A stretch of 64,000 nucleotides of DNA, taken from the NCBI GenBank assembly GCA_942492825.1, contig OW818635.1, positions 1,488,001-1,552,000 on the forward strand. The letters are read 5' to 3'. Below the pieces are notes generated by a model. That model saw only the letters and a list, made by a program, of their open reading frames with translations, was not told the origin of the DNA and searched no databases. Shown here one piece after another: positions 41,811-50,730 of the stretch (within the stretch, counting starts at the first letter, position 1; every line of letters begins with the position of its first letter). A program made the translations under genes and the position numbers. This stretch comes from GWE2-51-13 sp942492825. Lineage in GTDB: Bacteria > Bacillota_I > Bacilli_A > Erysipelotrichales > Erysipelotrichaceae.

Positions 41811-44369
41811 TTAGTCGGATACTTTCTTGAAATCGAAGGCAAGCGAACTGGAAACACCCAGGAAATTATGGGTGAACGACTCACCCTTCACATCCACGTT
41901 CCAGAGAGCGCTCTCGACCGCGACCGGTTTGACATCCGGGTCGACCGAGCCACGATACTCGACAATGATATGGTTGCCACTGGCATCCACATAGTATTCG
42001 CATGTGTCATAGATTTCGCCTTTGTAATATTTGGTGGCGGTGTTACCGTCAAACACATACCTGGCTTGACCCGAGGGATCCTCAAAGGTTCCCGACAACA
42101 TCAATTCACGATTGAAGAAGTTGAAGCCGATTCCACTTTCACGCGGATTGTCTTGAATGATCTCAAGGACCTTTTCAACATGTTCGGGCATTACCAAGAG
42201 GTTGCGTAATGCTAAGGTACTTGCGGACTCGCTATAGGTAACATCGCCTTTTACGACGTTATTGACGGCGAAGACCGTCGGCAAGGCGGTATCGCTCAAT
42301 CCAGTCGCCGTGAGATATGGCACGATCTTAGCCAATTGCTCGGCACTGAGTTTGACATAGGTAACCTTCGATTCCGCTTCCGTGTAGGAGTAAATCGCGG
42401 AGTTGGCACTGGCGAGGTAGAAGATGATGTTCTTGGTGTCCGGTTTCGGAAGCACCAGAATCGCCGTGTTCTCGGTATAGATGGCTTCAGGGATCGGAGT
42501 ATTGTTTGAATTCAGATAAGCTAAGGTTTGCGTAAAACGTGAATCCAAGGCGATTCGATCCGTCACCGTGACCGAACTGCCGGCACTTACTTTAAACTCG
42601 CCTGTCGCTTCCAAATATCCCAACAAAGTCGAATCCGGGGCGATCGATCCACGAGCCGCAATCACTTCCAAATCCGCCAGATACTTCTGACTAAACACTT
42701 CGAAGTCAAATCCCGATACGATCGGCTTACTGACCGTCATCAGACCGTCATGTAAGACGAAATTTGAAATCGTATCGAATTCGGCACGGTTGACGATCAA
42801 CGGTGCGCTCAGATTCGCCATCGTCATGCTATCGATCAACTCAGTCAATCCGCGTGTCCATTGCGCGGACACTTCGTAACTGCGACGCATCTTGGATCCG
42901 TCTTCCATCTTGTAGGTAAAGGCTAAATTCGTGGTCCCATAATCGAGGTTATCGAAGGGGAAAGGTTCGTATGACGGCTTATACCCGTCGATGTTCGCAT
43001 ATAAATCTTCGAAGTATGTCCGCGCCGGATACGACTTGGTCGAATAATCAAACCACTTGTACTCAGCCAACACGACTTTATGGAAATCAATGATCGCCGC
43101 GATATCGTCGGGATCCTCAAACACTAATTTCGGGTTGGTCATCTTCGCCAACAAACGCGATACGCTGGCAGGATAATTCTGAACGTTATTGTAAGAGTAA
43201 GATAAGTTGTTTGTCGGCAAGAATAAACTTGTCGAACCGTTGATGCTTAACTCGACCGAAGTGACCTTCTCTTCGTTGGGTAAGCGGGTCACATAACCGA
43301 AACCACCGGTCAAGGTGCTCGGTATAAAGATCACCAAGGTAATCGCCGCCACCAACGCATAACGAAGTACCGCCTTCAACATATTCTTGGTACCGCGGTT
43401 GGCGATGGTATCCATGACCAAGTAGAGAATCCCCGCGAATAGTAAGGGGAAGATCAAGTTGGCCAAGGTAAACAAGGAAGTACTACTATTGGTGTTGTAG
43501 ATGAAGTTGTAGAGTAGGATCAAGGTAAGAACGGCATACATCGTACTGATAATGGGGAAGAACCGCTTATTCACAAACGGGCTTTCCGCACGTTCGCTGC
43601 GACGTGTCGCATAGAGATAGCTGGACACGGTACTTAGAACCAAAGAAATCAGCACCCAATACAAACCATACGCCAAGGGCGGAAACATGAGATCTCCAGG
43701 TGCGAAGATCGTATTGAAGATCGCCCAGATCGGCGAAATGAAGTTTAGGATACGGTAACTGTTGACATCGCTAAATCCAAGCAACATCGAGTAACCGAAT
43801 AAGATATACGCGCCATAGACCAGAAACGGAACCAAATGCACGGCGCCGCTATAGAGAAACGCATCGAAGGTCGTCCCGGTATTCATCATCGTGAAGACCA
43901 CGACCATGTAGATCGACGATCCGATCATCGTGGCGGTCAAGAAGGTCTCAACGAGAACAAACGGTTCCACGTTGGCATAAAGCATACCCAATACCCCACC
44001 GGTCAACCAAGTGATCGCAAAGGGAATCAGAAGGATGAAATAGCCCGCGATCCCGGTCGTACGCAACATTTGTTCGCGCTTGATCGGCAAAGCGAAGTAC
44101 ACATCGAGATCTTTTTTCGTATTCAGATAGGAGAACATTAATAATGGAACCAATCCGCTAAAGAAAACGAAGAACAAAATCGCTAAGACCCGTCCGGTCA
44201 GAAACAGTTCGCTGGCCGCGTTGAAGTTATTCAACGAGAGGATGGTCATCACGAAGATCGGATAGACAACCAATAACACGGCACTCATCAAGATGATGAA
44301 ACGTTTGTTTCGACCGATCAGAAAGCGAAAATAATCCGATTGGATCCGGGCTCTAAACAGTCTGGCCAT
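41811..44369 (-). CDS. large ABC transporter permease with extracytoplasmic domain
   Basis: An 852-aa membrane protein. About the first 350 residues hold six or more helices (for example FIILMSAVLLVVYPIFVMTI and LLFAGILYLVMDTIA), followed by a long hydrophilic, probably external, C-terminal part (about 375-852). It resembles the large permeases next to YtrA-type regulators, but I do not recognise the substrate. The ATG at 44369 overlaps the ATPase gene by 17 bp, with GGAGGGTAAAGG ahead; the upstream frame is discarded. Confidence 0.8.
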   Translation of the reverse strand: MARLFRARIQSDYFRFLIGRNKRFIILMSAVLLVVYPIFVMTILSLNNFNAASELFLTGRVLAILFFVFFSGLVPLLMFSYLNTKKDLDVYFALPIKREQMLRTTGIAGYFILLIPFAITWLTGGVLGMLYANVEPFVLVETFLTATMIGSSIYMVVVFTMMNTGTTFDAFLYSGAVHLVPFLVYGAYILFGYSMLLGFSDVNSYRILNFISPIWAIFNTIFAPGDLMFPPLAYGLYWVLISLVLSTVSSYLYATRRSERAESPFVNKRFFPIISTMYAVLTLILLYNFIYNTNSSTSLFTLANLIFPLLFAGILYLVMDTIANRGTKNMLKAVLRYALVAAITLVIFIPSTLTGGFGYVTRLPNEEKVTSVELSINGSTSLFLPTNNLSYSYNNVQNYPASVSRLLAKMTNPKLVFEDPDDIAAIIDFHKVVLAEYKWFDYSTKSYPARTYFEDLYANIDGYKPSYEPFPFDNLDYGTTNLAFTYKMEDGSKMRRSYEVSAQWTRGLTELIDSMTMANLSAPLIVNRAEFDTISNFVLHDGLMTVSKPIVSGFDFEVFSQKYLADLEVIAARGSIAPDSTLLGYLEATGEFKVSAGSSVTVTDRIALDSRFTQTLAYLNSNNTPIPEAIYTENTAILVLPKPDTKNIIFYLASANSAIYSYTEAESKVTYVKLSAEQLAKIVPYLTATGLSDTALPTVFAVNNVVKGDVTYSESASTLALRNLLVMPEHVEKVLEIIQDNPRESGIGFNFFNRELMLSGTFEDPSGQARYVFDGNTATKYYKGEIYDTCEYYVDASGNHIIVEYRGSVDPDVKPVAVESALWNVDVKGESFTHNFLGVSSSLAFDFKKVSD

Positions 44370-45243
44370 AACCTTTACCCTCCATTTCATAGACAAAGAC
44401 TTCTTCCATCGTAATGGGAATCTCATCCAAGAGAACCGGTTGGGTCGCTTGAAGTTGTGTCATCAACGTCTGCGCATCACCCTTTAACACGAGTACGACC
44501 ACATTGCCCCGGACTTCCCGATGCATGGGCGTAAATTCGTCAAATACGGTAGTCTCCGGCATATGCGTATAACCGAGTTGAAACTTATGATAGGCTGCAC
44601 GGATATTTTCGACCTCGTCATTGAGTCCGACTTTACTTTCGTTGATCAGAGCGATCCGATCGCAGATGTCTTCAAGTTCCCGTAAGTTATGGGAAGAGAT
44701 GACGACGGTGAACTTACGTTCCAACAACTGGTCGGTCAAGATACGCTTCAAGGTCAACCGCATGACCGGATCCAACCCATCGAACGCTTCATCCAAAAGC
44801 AACACTTCGGGTTGGATGGAAAGGGCTAAGATTACGTTGGCTTGTCGTTTCATGCCCTTGGAGAAATTACCGATCTTTTCGTTTTCGTTGATCGGAAAAT
44901 TATTCAGAAGTTTACGATACATCGATTCTTTGAAACTCGGATAGAAAATCTCATAGAACCGTTTCATTTCTTTTAACGTCGATTGCGGAAGGAAGTAAGG
45001 ATCATCCGGCACAAACAAGACTTTTTTCTTCACTTGGGGATTATTGAAAATACTCTGGCCGGCAACCAGGATTTCCCCATGATCAGGCAACAGAACACCG
45101 CTGATCAGTCGTAACAAGGTGCTTTTCCCGGCACCGTTGGGACCGACCAACCCGAAGATGCTACCTTGCGGGACCTGCCAGTCAACATTATCGAGCACAT
45201 TCTTGGTGCCAAACGACTTGGAAACATGATTGAGTTGAATCAT
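44353..45243 (-). CDS. ABC transporter ATP-binding protein
   Basis: A 296-aa ATPase with Walker A GPNGAGKST (34-42), a signature NFSKGMKRQANVILALSIQ (the usual LSGGQ is replaced by FSKGM, common in export-type ATPases of this group), Walker B VLLLDEAFDGLD and the switch His in VISSHNLRELE. The C-terminal region (about 215-296) is an extra domain. GAGGAGGAAAGCGT precedes the ATG, which overlaps the GntR gene by 4 bp. It belongs to an operon GntR-ATPase-permease. Confidence 0.92.
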   Translation of the reverse strand: MIQLNHVSKSFGTKNVLDNVDWQVPQGSIFGLVGPNGAGKSTLLRLISGVLLPDHGEILVAGQSIFNNPQVKKKVLFVPDDPYFLPQSTLKEMKRFYEIFYPSFKESMYRKLLNNFPINENEKIGNFSKGMKRQANVILALSIQPEVLLLDEAFDGLDPVMRLTLKRILTDQLLERKFTVVISSHNLRELEDICDRIALINESKVGLNDEVENIRAAYHKFQLGYTHMPETTVFDEFTPMHREVRGNVVVLVLKGDAQTLMTQLQATQPVLLDEIPITMEEVFVYEMEGKGYGQTV

Positions 45244-45614
45244 ACGCTTTCCTCCTCACGATACAACGCTTCGACGATCGCCAACAGTTCATCCTTTGTG
45301 ACACCATAAGGAAGTGACGAAGCCAAGCCTTCCTTGATCTCGTCGAGTTTCTTTTGGTGCAACAAATTCGGACTCTGTTCCGTCTCCGCCACAAACGAAC
45401 CTTTGCCCGCAATCGAGTAAATATACCCGTCACGTTCCAGTTCCGCATATGCCTTCATGACCGTATTGGGATTAATACCCAAATCAATGGCCATACTTCG
45501 GACACCGGGAAGCTGTTGATTCTGACGCAATAACCCACACGCGATCTGTGCCAGCACTTGTTGGATGATTTGCTGGTAGATGGGCGTACGGCTGGTTTGA
45601 TTCAATGCGATCAT
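45240..45614 (-). CDS. GntR-family regulator, YtrA subfamily
   Basis: A 124-aa repressor with an N-terminal winged helix (about 10-75: TPIYQQIIQQVLAQIACG, LPGVRSMAIDLGINPNTVMK, and the beta-wing KGSFVAE) and a short C-terminal helical region, the YtrA type that usually controls an adjacent ABC transporter. The start at 45614 follows GGGAGGTACACT. The frame upstream runs through the operator and is not coding. It is the first gene of the operon. Confidence 0.9.
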   Translation of the reverse strand: MIALNQTSRTPIYQQIIQQVLAQIACGLLRQNQQLPGVRSMAIDLGINPNTVMKAYAELERDGYIYSIAGKGSFVAETEQSPNLLHQKKLDEIKEGLASSLPYGVTKDELLAIVEALYREEESV

Positions 45615-45627
45615 AGTGTACCTCCCA

Positions 45628-45652
45628 ACTGTACTATCTACACTAATACAGT
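45628..45652. promoter_or_regulatory. 25-bp operator-like inverted repeat for the GntR regulator
   Basis: ACTGTA (45628-45633) and TACAGT (45647-45652) are exact inverted arms with a 13-bp spacer, located 14 bp before the regulator start codon. It overlaps the presumed -10 of the minus-strand promoter, whose -35 is a consensus TTGACA at 45676-45671. Such sites are typical for autoregulated YtrA-type repressors. Confidence 0.7.
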
Positions 45653-45726
45653 AATACGGTGTGACCACGATGTCAATTGATTTTATCGAACTCAAAGGCG
45701 TACAATGGTGAAAGCGAGGTGATTCC

Positions 45727-46473
45727 ATGTTCGATCGATATGATTTCTGGTTTGAAGAAGAACGTAAAGGGATGGAAGGATGGGATTTTTCGCATCTAAA
45801 CAACCGTTGGGAAAGCCAACCCCTCCCATGGGATTATAAGAATGAAGTCAAAACCCGTTTGGACAACACAAAACGTCTATTAGATCTTGGTACGGGCGGA
45901 GGTGAGTTTCTACTCTCCCTCAACCATCCGTATCGTCTTACCTCCGTCACCGAAGGCTATCCTCCCAACTTGCTTAAGTGTCAAAAAGAACTGACACCGC
46001 TTGGAATCACGGTCAAAGCGGTCGATGATACCAACCGTTTGCCTTTTTTGAGTCAGTCCTTTGATGTGGTCATCGATCGCCACGAAACCTATGATCTAAA
46101 GGAAGTTTATCGTGTTTTACGTCCGGGAGGTTATTTCATCACCCAACAATGTGGTGGGAGAAATAATGAAGATTTATCACGAAGGTTTTATCCGAACTTC
46201 GTCTCCCAATATGTTTCATTCAACTTCAAATCGGAAGTACAATCCTTTATAAAGACGGGATTTCATATCGAGAAACAAGCTGAGTTTAAACCCAAACTTA
46301 AATTCTTCGATGTCGGCGCGATTGTTTTCTACGCAAAGCAAATTCCATGGGAATTTCCGGACTTCAGCGTCAACCGTTTCATGAACCAACTTAATGAAAT
46401 CCATCATATCATCGAAAAACAAAGCTATCTCGAAAGTACCGAAGAACGGTTTTTGATCGTCGCCCGAAAATAA
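45727..46473 (+). CDS. class I SAM-dependent methyltransferase
   Basis: A 248-aa methyltransferase with motif I LLDLGTGGGEFLL (about 51-63), motif II SVTEGYPPNLLK, motif III-IV FDVVIDRHETYDL and a post-motif VLRPGGYFITQQCGG. The substrate is unknown. GCGAGGTGATTCC precedes the ATG. Divergent from the GntR operon and transcribed alone. Confidence 0.87.
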   Translation: MFDRYDFWFEEERKGMEGWDFSHLNNRWESQPLPWDYKNEVKTRLDNTKRLLDLGTGGGEFLLSLNHPYRLTSVTEGYPPNLLKCQKELTPLGITVKAVDDTNRLPFLSQSFDVVIDRHETYDLKEVYRVLRPGGYFITQQCGGRNNEDLSRRFYPNFVSQYVSFNFKSEVQSFIKTGFHIEKQAEFKPKLKFFDVGAIVFYAKQIPWEFPDFSVNRFMNQLNEIHHIIEKQSYLESTEERFLIVARK

Positions 46474-46490
46474 AAGGCCTTGCGGCCTTA
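46474..46490. terminator. weak hairpin between the methyltransferase and MbfA-like genes
   Basis: AAGGCC TTGC GGCCTT between convergent stops, without a long T-run. Confidence 0.4.
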
Positions 46491-47369
46491 GATTTCAATC
46501 CCAAGAAATTGTTTCACGACGATACCGATTAGAAACGCGACCGCGGCGACGGACATCGAGATGGTCGCCATTTCAATGAAACGCTTCTTAAAGGGTAAAT
46601 CCTGTGCGACGGATACGTAATACGTAAATACGAAGATGATCAGAATGACGATCAGTAACATCGTTATCAATGCCGGTAGAAATTGATCGACCGGAAAGAG
46701 TAAATAAGGCAAGGTCATCAGAACGACCGCGACGATGTACATGATTCCGGTATAGGAAGCGGCTTTGAGCGGATGGTCGGCGCCTTCGCTGCGGGAGGAG
46801 AGATATTCGCTGCTCATCATCGACAAGGTCGCGGAAATCCCGGTGATCAGTCCGCTTAATGCGATGATCTTGTTATTTTGTAGGGCGAAGGTCAACCCTG
46901 CCAAGGTACCTGACAGTTCGACCAAGGCATCGTTGAGTCCCAAGACCATCGATCCGACATACTGTAACCGTTCTTCATCCAACATTTTCAAAAGTTCTTG
47001 TTCGTGCGCGTCTTCCTCGGCGGCGATGAGCCGTGCTTCAGGCACTTCATCCGCGATCGCGGCGTAGGCGTCGTTGGCGCTGTCTTCCCCCTTCTCCATC
47101 AACTTCAACGCGAAGGTGAAACCGAAGATCCGACTCAAGAAAGAAAAGAAATAGACATAGGCTTTTTTCGGAGTCGAAGGCAGTCCGGTATATTTTCCCC
47201 AGATTTCGCTATGCCCTTTTTCGTCCAGTCCGATCCGTTCAAGGATCTTACGATTCGGGTCGCTTTCTTTCATCCGTTTCGCCAACGCGGTGTAGACATG
47301 GTATTCGGTAATTTCATCCACCTGCATCTTACGTAAGACACTCAGTGTTTTTTCATTTAAGGTTTTCAT
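46488..47369 (-). CDS. ferritin-like/VIT1 fusion, MbfA-type iron transporter
   Basis: A 293-aa protein fusing an N-terminal ferritin-like (rubrerythrin-type) diiron domain (about 1-130) to a C-terminal VIT1/CCC1 membrane domain (about 140-293). Iron ligands are suggested by E22, E50-x-x-H53 and E119-x-x-H122. Membrane helices include SGTLAGLTFALQN and LITGISATLSMMSSEYLSS, typical of VIT1. MbfA proteins export iron in other bacteria; the same role is inferred here. The ATG at 47369 follows GGAGGGAAAAAT; the longer frame lacks a site. Confidence 0.88.
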   Translation of the reverse strand: MKTLNEKTLSVLRKMQVDEITEYHVYTALAKRMKESDPNRKILERIGLDEKGHSEIWGKYTGLPSTPKKAYVYFFSFLSRIFGFTFALKLMEKGEDSANDAYAAIADEVPEARLIAAEEDAHEQELLKMLDEERLQYVGSMVLGLNDALVELSGTLAGLTFALQNNKIIALSGLITGISATLSMMSSEYLSSRSEGADHPLKAASYTGIMYIVAVVLMTLPYLLFPVDQFLPALITMLLIVILIIFVFTYYVSVAQDLPFKKRFIEMATISMSVAAVAFLIGIVVKQFLGIEI

Positions 47370-47456
47370 ATTTTTCCCTCCGAGAAAGACTATAGCACGT
47401 TTCGAATCGGATTTCATGCATCGTGCGTCCAAGTTTTTTGTATTGACAGCGTATGC

Positions 47457-47462
47457 TAAAAT
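47457..47462 (+). promoter_or_regulatory. extended -10 box before mnmG
   Basis: TGCTAAAATAG, TGN-TAAAAT, 24 bp before the start codon. A TTGACA at 47443 is too close to act with it. Confidence 0.55.
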
Positions 47463-47485
47463 AGATAAGCAAAGGAGGAAAAGCA

Positions 47486-49354
47486 ATGTACGATGTTGTG
47501 GTAGTCGGCGCCGGACACGCAGGTGTCGAAGCGGCGTTAGCCAGTGCGCGTATGGGCATACGTACCGCGCTGATTACTCTTGATAAAAACCGGATCGCGG
47601 TCATGCCCTGCAATCCTTCAGTCGGCGGTCCTGCCAAAGGGATCGTCGTGCGTGAAATCGATGCTTTGGGTGGACAGATGGGCATCATCGCCGACCTTAC
47701 CGCCTTACAGTTTAAGATGTTGAATACCAATAAAGGTCCGGGGGTTCAATGTCTACGGGTCCAATCCGATAAAATCGCGTACTCCCGTAAAATGGGAGAG
47801 ATCGTCAATAATACAGAGAATTTAACCTTGATCGAAGCTTTGGTCGAGGAGATCCTTTTCGAGAATAAAACGATCCAAGGCGTTCTTTTAAGTAACGGAG
47901 AAATCATTCAAGCGAAGAAGGTCGTTCTAACTTCGGGTACGTACATGAGCGCGAAAGTCTTAGTCGGATTCACCGCGGTCGAACAAGGACCGGACAACCA
48001 AAAGACTACCAAGAATTTATCCCAATCCCTACGCGCCGCGGGAATCCGTACCTTCCGTTTGAAAACAGGTACACCGGCTCGCATCAAAACAAGTTCGATC
48101 GACTTTTCGCAGGGAGAGATCCAACCCGGGGATGAAGGATTCATCCATTTCTCCTCCGTAACGAAAACCAGTGACATCATCAAGCAACAATTGCCTTGTT
48201 ATTTGATCTATACCCAACCTCATACCCATGAAATCATCAACTCGAATCTGAATCGTTCCTCGATGTATTCCGGCTTGGTCGAAGGTGTCGGACCGCGCTA
48301 TTGTCCCTCGATCGAAACCAAACTCGTGCGTTTCGCCGGTAAACACCGTCATCAGATTTTCCTCGAACCGGAATCATTGGAACTCGATACGACCTATATC
48401 CAAGGATTCTCCACATCCATGCCTCATGATGTTCAAGATCGGATGTTGAAGAGTTTGCCGGGATTGGAGAACTGTATCATCGATAAGTATGCCTATGCGA
48501 TCGAATATGACGCGATCGATCCGCTACAATTGACCGCCGCCTTGAATGTGAAAGGATTTACCGGACTCTATTGCGCCGGTCAAATCAACGGGACATCGGG
48601 ATACGAAGAAGCCGCCGGACAAGGATTGATCGCCGGCATCAACGCCGCCTTATCTGTCTTGGGAAAAGAACCTTTGGTTCTGAAACGTGACGAAGCCTAC
48701 ATCGGTGTCATGATCGACGATCTTGTCACCAAAGGAACCGAAGAACCCTATCGGCTCTTAACCAGCCGTGCGGAATACCGACTCTTGTTGCGTCATGACA
48801 ACGCCGAACAACGACTTTCCCAAAAGGGAAGGGACATTGGATTGTTGGATGATCAACGCTATGCGCTCTTTATGGAAGCGACGCGTCAACGTGAAGAGTT
48901 GTTGCTGAAACTTAAGACGACACGCATTGCTCGAAGTGCTGAACTCAATGAGCTTCTACGGAATCGTGGTTACGAGCCTTCGATCGAAGGTATGCAAGCA
49001 TTGGACTTACTCAAGCGCCCGAATGTTTCCATTCAAGACCTACAAGCATTCATAGATTTGAGTACCTATGACACGGAAGTATTGACGCAAGTCGAAATCG
49101 AAATCAAATACATGGGCTATATCGTCAAAGCGAAAAAAGAAGCCGAGAGACTAACCGCCATGGAAGAGATGAAATTGCCATCCGATTGGGATTACCAAAC
49201 GATGGATCATCTCTCACTTGAAGGTCGTCAGAAACTCAGTGAAATCCGTCCGATGACCGTCGGACAAGCCAGCCGGATCTCCGGAGTCAGCCCGGCGGAT
49301 ATCGCAGTCCTTGCGATGACCGTATCAAATAAACGTGGTGGGCAAATCACTTGA
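47486..49354 (+). CDS. mnmG: tRNA uridine-5-carboxymethylaminomethyl modification enzyme MnmG (GidA)
   Basis: FAD protein that with MnmE modifies U34 of tRNAs; 622 aa. FAD-binding VVVVGAGHAGVEAALASARM (about 3-23), ALITLDKNRIAVMPCNPSVGG (conserved cysteine), and AYIGVMIDDLVTKGTEEPYR with LLTSRAEYRLLLR are characteristic. AAAGGAGGAAAAGCA precedes the ATG. Unlike the usual mnmE-mnmG tandem, mnmE lies 4.6 kb downstream. Confidence 0.97.
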   Translation: MYDVVVVGAGHAGVEAALASARMGIRTALITLDKNRIAVMPCNPSVGGPAKGIVVREIDALGGQMGIIADLTALQFKMLNTNKGPGVQCLRVQSDKIAYSRKMGEIVNNTENLTLIEALVEEILFENKTIQGVLLSNGEIIQAKKVVLTSGTYMSAKVLVGFTAVEQGPDNQKTTKNLSQSLRAAGIRTFRLKTGTPARIKTSSIDFSQGEIQPGDEGFIHFSSVTKTSDIIKQQLPCYLIYTQPHTHEIINSNLNRSSMYSGLVEGVGPRYCPSIETKLVRFAGKHRHQIFLEPESLELDTTYIQGFSTSMPHDVQDRMLKSLPGLENCIIDKYAYAIEYDAIDPLQLTAALNVKGFTGLYCAGQINGTSGYEEAAGQGLIAGINAALSVLGKEPLVLKRDEAYIGVMIDDLVTKGTEEPYRLLTSRAEYRLLLRHDNAEQRLSQKGRDIGLLDDQRYALFMEATRQREELLLKLKTTRIARSAELNELLRNRGYEPSIEGMQALDLLKRPNVSIQDLQAFIDLSTYDTEVLTQVEIEIKYMGYIVKAKKEAERLTAMEEMKLPSDWDYQTMDHLSLEGRQKLSEIRPMTVGQASRISGVSPADIAVLAMTVSNKRGGQIT

Positions 49355-49391
49355 ATCATCGTGGAGTCTATGTCACACTGTAGACATGAAG

Positions 49392-49415
49392 AAGAGGCCG
49401 CGGTGCCTCTTTTTC
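49392..49415 (+). terminator. terminator after mnmG
   Basis: AAGAGGC CGCGGT GCCTCTTTTT. Confidence 0.8.
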
Positions 49416-49428
49416 CTTGGAGTAAACT

Positions 49429-49755
49429 ATGAACGAAATCAAACAACCGATTCTGATTCAATCCGAAGAAGAATTAACCAAAACCTTAAAGCAAGAGGAA
49501 ACGGTAATCCTCTATATCACCACCCCGACCTGTGGGGTATGTTCAGCGATTTTCCCTAAAATCCAGAGAACCGTGTCTGATTTTACGTTTCCGTTTCTGA
49601 AGTTGGATGCCTCGAAACATACGAAAGTATCCGCTCAACACAACGTATTCACGGTCCCCACCGTATTGATATTTCACCAAGGAAAAGAAGTTCTGCGCGA
49701 AAGCCGCTTCATCGATGTGGATCGAATTGAACGATTATTGAACAACCTTATGTAA
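49429..49755 (+). CDS. thioredoxin-family protein
   Basis: A 108-aa single thioredoxin fold without signal peptide, so cytoplasmic. The active site is CGVC (C35, C38) in TTPTCGVCSA, and the cis-proline is in VFTVPTVLIF. The CGVC dipeptide differs from classical CGPC, so it may be a thioredoxin-like reductase or monitor rather than the main thioredoxin. The upstream sequence CCTTGGAGTAAACT gives the start. It stands between two terminators and is transcribed alone. Confidence 0.87.
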   Translation: MNEIKQPILIQSEEELTKTLKQEETVILYITTPTCGVCSAIFPKIQRTVSDFTFPFLKLDASKHTKVSAQHNVFTVPTVLIFHQGKEVLRESRFIDVDRIERLLNNLM

Positions 49756-49783
49756 AAACCTCCGAAAAAATTTGGAGGTTTTT
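49754..49783. terminator. bidirectional terminator
   Basis: AAAAACCTCC GAAAAAATTT GGAGGTTTTT between the thioredoxin-family and isochorismatase-like genes. Confidence 0.88.
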
Positions 49784-49790
49784 GTTTGGG

Positions 49791-50279
49791 CTACTTGATG
49801 AAATACTCAAGGGCTTTGAAATTGATGACAGGTCGCAAAAGCTGGATACGTTTGACTTCGTCCTCATCCAACCCCGCAATCCCGTTTTGAAGAAGCACTG
49901 TCTTATATCCTCGTTCGCGTGCTCCGTTAAAAGTAAAGAGGACGCAATGTTCGGCGGCGAAACCGGCGATGATCACAAAGTCGACATCGTTCGCTTTTAA
50001 GATCGCATCGAGATCGGTTTGCCAGAACGCATTGGAGAAGAGTTTATGGATATGGAAGTCACCGGATCCAATCTTAAGCTCCTCAACACAATCAAACCCT
50101 TCCGTACCCGGACCACCGTCTTCGAGGTCTTGGATGATGACGACTGGAAGATTATGTTTTCGAAAGAGATCACCGACGGTGTTGATGTACCAAAGCGCAG
50201 TCGAAAACGAAGCTTGCGATGAAGCACTTTCCTGACAATTCTTCTGCATATCGACGATTAGGAATGCGGGTTTTCCCAT
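49791..50279 (-). CDS. isochorismatase-family cysteine hydrolase
   Basis: A 162-aa hydrolase with the catalytic triad D10 (AFLIVDMQ), K79 (HIHKLFSNAF) and C112 (GFAAEHCVLF), as in nicotinamidase and related amidases. The substrate cannot be named. No other recognised domain. It is head-on to replication, and a long AT-rich region follows upstream of it. Confidence 0.87.
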   Translation of the reverse strand: MGKPAFLIVDMQKNCQESASSQASFSTALWYINTVGDLFRKHNLPVVIIQDLEDGGPGTEGFDCVEELKIGSGDFHIHKLFSNAFWQTDLDAILKANDVDFVIIAGFAAEHCVLFTFNGARERGYKTVLLQNGIAGLDEDEVKRIQLLRPVINFKALEYFIK

Positions 50280-50603
50280 AAAGGCCTCCCAAGGTCAATG
50301 ACCTTATTGTTTGCTATACGAGAAGTGTACCATTTGGTGGTGAAATCGTCATGTGGTTTACACAGAGAGATTTCGAAGCGAAGATCATGGTATAAACACT
50401 TGATTCATTAGAATGATTCATTATTCTATTAAATTAATTGTGTCCCTTATTTAAGGGCTTTTTATCAGCTTGAATAATTATGAGTAGTTCATATGTCCTT
50501 CAAACCTATTCAACAGGCATAATTCTTCGATCTTTTTAAAAGTAAAATCATACTTCAAAAATTCAGTCAAATGAATTCTAATCAAAATAATCATGGTGTC
50601 CAA

Positions 50604-50623
50604 ACTATTTCCCCGGAAATAGT
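50604..50623. promoter_or_regulatory. 20-bp palindrome resembling a Noc-binding site
   Basis: ACTATTTCC CC GGAAATAGT is a perfect 9-2-9 inverted repeat. Its centre ATTTCCCCGGAAAT matches the B. subtilis Noc-binding consensus ATTTCCCGGGAAAT at 13 of 14 positions. It lies about 830 bp upstream of the noc-like gene and 127 bp before rsmG. Confidence 0.65.
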
Positions 50624-50705
50624 ATCGCGTAAAAAGCGACAAAAATCGGACAGCAAGCATGTCCATTCGTCCACGTTTGTTCTTCTTATCAAGGGCGAAC
50701 TATGG

Positions 50706-50711
50706 TAAAAT
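50706..50711 (+). promoter_or_regulatory. extended -10 box of the rsmG-noc-parA-parB operon
   Basis: TGGTAAAATAG, 20 bp before the rsmG start; an almost identical box precedes several other operons. Confidence 0.6.
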
Positions 50712-50730
50712 AGCGTCACGGAGGAAGACG

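Larger units (their letters stand above)
50280..50730. other. AT-rich intergenic region before rsmG with a Noc-site-like palindrome
   Basis: About 450 bp. It contains stretches far richer in A and T than the neighbours (about 50390-50600), a short minus-strand open frame (50478-50666, 62 codons) without a good ribosome binding site that may be a gene remnant, a perfect palindrome at 50604-50623, and the rsmG promoter at its end. No other gene is seen. Confidence 0.6.

Noticed and set aside
50478..50666. 62-codon minus-strand frame in the AT-rich gap
   Set aside because: No good ribosome binding site and no recognised family; noted only as a possible remnant.
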